Shown here: one piece after another, positions 5,891 through 7,461 of the stretch | Layout of the letters: the number at the start of each line of letters is the position of its first letter | How positions within the stretch are numbered: position 1 is the stretch's first letter | Source: DXYV01 sp045543215 | Lineage (GTDB): Bacteria > Bacillota > Clostridia > Oscillospirales > Oscillospiraceae | NCBI GenBank assembly: GCA_045543215.1 | Contig: JAZQMD010000136.1 | Location: 1-7,461 of the forward strand | DNA: 7,461 bases | Direction of reading: 5' to 3' | Notes under the pieces: model-generated | Seen by the model: the letters and a program-made list of their open reading frames with translations, nothing else | Told to the model about the DNA's origin: nothing | Database searches by the model: none | Position numbers and translations under genes: made by a program

Positions 5891-7461
5891 ATGCTAAACC
5901 AGCTAAGGTTTGAGAAATCCCCCTATTTACTCCAACACCAATCTAATCCCGTAAATTGGTATCCATGGGGAGACGAAGCTTTTCAAGCAGCCCGCACAGA
6001 GGATAAACCAATTTTTTTAAGCATCGGTTACTCCACCTGCCACTGGTGTCACGTCATGGCCCATGAATCCTTTGAGAATGAAGTTGTAGCCAAAGAGATT
6101 AATCGTAGCTTCATTCCTATCAAGGTTGATCGTGAGGAGCGACCGGATATCGACGCAGTGTATATGACGGCCTGCATGATGATGACAGGCTCCGCAGGCT
6201 GGCCCCTAACAGTGCTGATAACTCCTGACCAAAAGCCTTTTTGGGCTGGAACATATCTACCTAAGCAAGCACTTTTATCCCTCCTAAAACAGGCCGCTCA
6301 GCTATGGAAAGATGATCGCAAAAATTTACTCTCTACCAGTGACAAACTAACCGCCTATCTACAAAAAGCTGAGCGAACGCACCCCGGTGTTCCCAGCCAG
6401 GAATTGGTATTCCGGGCAGCGGCTCAATATGAGCAACTATTCGACCAAACCTGGGGCGGCTTTGGCCAGGCCCCCAAATTCCCTACACCCCATAACCTGC
6501 TCTTCCTCTTACGCTACTCCCAGAACACGGGAAATAACACAGCAATGGAAATGGCCGAAAAAACGCTGGAAGCTATGTATCGCGGTGGATTGTTTGACCA
6601 CATAGGTGGGGGATTTTCTCGTTACTCTACGGACGAGCGTTGGCTAGTCCCACATTTTGAAAAAATGCTTTACGACAATGCCTTACTTTCCTTCGTCTAT
6701 ACTGAAGCCTTCCAACACACCCACCGTCCTCTCTATGAGACGGTAGTCCGGCGTACCATGGAGTATATTCTCCGTGAACTAGAGGCACCGCAGGGCGGCT
6801 TTTTCTGTGGACAAGATGCTGATAGCGAGGGTATCGAGGGAAAATACTATGTCTTTACTCTGGAAGAGCTTTATCATACACTCGGCAAGGAGGATGCCGA
6901 CGTACTCTGCCTCTGGTATGGTGTGACAAAGCAGGGGAATTTTGAGGGAAAAAACATCTTAAATTTAATTGAACAAGAAAATATTGACGAAGAACCCGAG
7001 GGTATTCGGACCATTCGGAAGCGACTTGAAACCTATCGCCTAAGCAGAACCTTCCTTCATAAAGATGATAAACTTCTCACTTCCTGGAACGGACTGATGA
7101 TTGCGGCTCTGGCAAAAGCAGGAATGGTGCTGGATGAACCCCGTTACCTGGATGCTGCCGAACGGGCCGTAGATTTTATCACCCAGAATCTTACCAGCCA
7201 GAATGGACGGTTGCTAGCTCGGTGGCGAGAGGGCCAGGGAGCCTATCCCGGTAAGCTGGAGGACTATGCATTTTATATCTGGGGCCTACTAGAACTCTAT
7301 GACGTGACCTTTTGCATTGAACACCTGGCAGAAGCACATCGACTGGCAGAAATTTTGTTGGAGTTCTTCTTTGACCATGAAAAGGGCGGGCTTTATCCCT
7401 ATGCGTCTGATGGGGAACAATTACACACGCGGTCCAAAGAAGTATATGATGGGGCCATGCC
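5891..7461 (+). CDS. DUF255 / YyaL-type thioredoxin-domain protein (3'-truncated)
   Basis: 523 complete codons are visible with no stop before the window end; family members are usually around 670-690 residues, so roughly a quarter is missing. It resembles Bacillus YyaL and human SPATA20. An N-terminal thioredoxin-like domain (about 1-165) carries YSTCHWCHVM (47-56, redox-type Cys50 and Cys53), VDREERPDID (79-88), GWPL (103-106) and FWAGTYLP (117-124). An alpha/alpha-barrel-like region follows, with GGFGQAPKFP (189-198), the GGLFDHIGGGFSRYSTD block (232-248), PHFEKMLYDNA (254-264), DADSEG (309-314), LLTSWNGLM (395-403), LEDYAF (456-461) and DGAM (520-523). Start: ATG 5891 with AAAAGGAAA 6 nt upstream, giving the expected family N-terminus (EKSPYLLQH, NPVNWYPWG). 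No signal peptide is seen, so it is probably cytoplasmic. The biochemical role of the family is not settled. It has its own promoter and probably no functional tie to the PepSY genes. Confidence 0.96.
   Translation, partial: MLNQLRFEKSPYLLQHQSNPVNWYPWGDEAFQAARTEDKPIFLSIGYSTCHWCHVMAHESFENEVVAKEINRSFIPIKVDREERPDIDAVYMTACMMMTGSAGWPLTVLITPDQKPFWAGTYLPKQALLSLLKQAAQLWKDDRKNLLSTSDKLTAYLQKAERTHPGVPSQELVFRAAAQYEQLFDQTWGGFGQAPKFPTPHNLLFLLRYSQNTGNNTAMEMAEKTLEAMYRGGLFDHIGGGFSRYSTDERWLVPHFEKMLYDNALLSFVYTEAFQHTHRPLYETVVRRTMEYILRELEAPQGGFFCGQDADSEGIEGKYYVFTLEELYHTLGKEDADVLCLWYGVTKQGNFEGKNILNLIEQENIDEEPEGIRTIRKRLETYRLSRTFLHKDDKLLTSWNGLMIAALAKAGMVLDEPRYLDAAERAVDFITQNLTSQNGRLLARWREGQGAYPGKLEDYAFYIWGLLELYDVTFCIEHLAEAHRLAEILLEFFFDHEKGGLYPYASDGEQLHTRSKEVYDGAM

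Noticed and set aside
6387..6605. 72-codon open frame on the + strand inside the DUF255 gene
   Set aside because: It is out of frame with a strongly conserved family protein and has no RBS.

Overview
The window reads as chromosomal DNA from a Gram-positive, anaerobe-type Firmicute, most likely class Clostridia and possibly Oscillospiraceae. This rests on the Firmicutes-like RpoC sequence, strong AAAGGAGG-type ribosome binding sites, a lipobox lipoprotein, and secreted proteins built from PepSY and copper-amine-oxidase-N-like (stalk) domains, a combination common in Clostridia. The family-level placement is inference. All five genes lie on the + strand, and both the first and last are cut by the window edges.

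Layout: (1) 1-3143 is the 3' five-sixths or so of rpoC, the RNA polymerase beta' subunit, ending in an unusually acidic tail. (2) 3144-3290 holds an imperfect terminator hairpin, an AT-rich stretch, three direct repeats of TTTCATGT type, a weak -10 element and a strong RBS. (3) 3291-4211 encodes a lipoprotein with three PepSY domains. (4) 4261-5418 encodes an exported protein with two tandem stalk domains followed by two PepSY domains. (5) 5430-5465 is a perfect 16-bp hairpin that ends exactly where the RBS of the next gene begins. (6) 5479-5814 encodes a 111-residue protein with two predicted membrane segments and no recognised family. (7) 5841-5869 is a good SigA-type promoter. (8) 5891 to the window end is the first 523 codons of a DUF255 / YyaL-type protein with an N-terminal thioredoxin-like domain (CHWCH).

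How the genes relate: rpoC looks closed off by its own terminator. The lipoprotein and stalk-PepSY genes are 49 nt apart and are clear relatives. Their C-terminal halves align PepSY by PepSY, and both carry the short linker motif SLVTDAD(T/S)F, while their N-terminal halves are unrelated (lipid anchor plus PepSY versus Sec signal plus stalk domains). They therefore look like a duplicated and reshuffled pair acting outside the membrane. The small membrane protein may be a third member, its expression set apart by the hairpin. The DUF255 gene appears to be a separate transcription unit.

The best candidate for something undescribed is the PepSY lipoprotein / stalk-PepSY / two-TM cassette with its repeat-bearing promoter region and RBS-abutting hairpin. 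Its function cannot be read from sequence alone. I see no rRNA, tRNA, CRISPR array, insertion sequence or phage signature.
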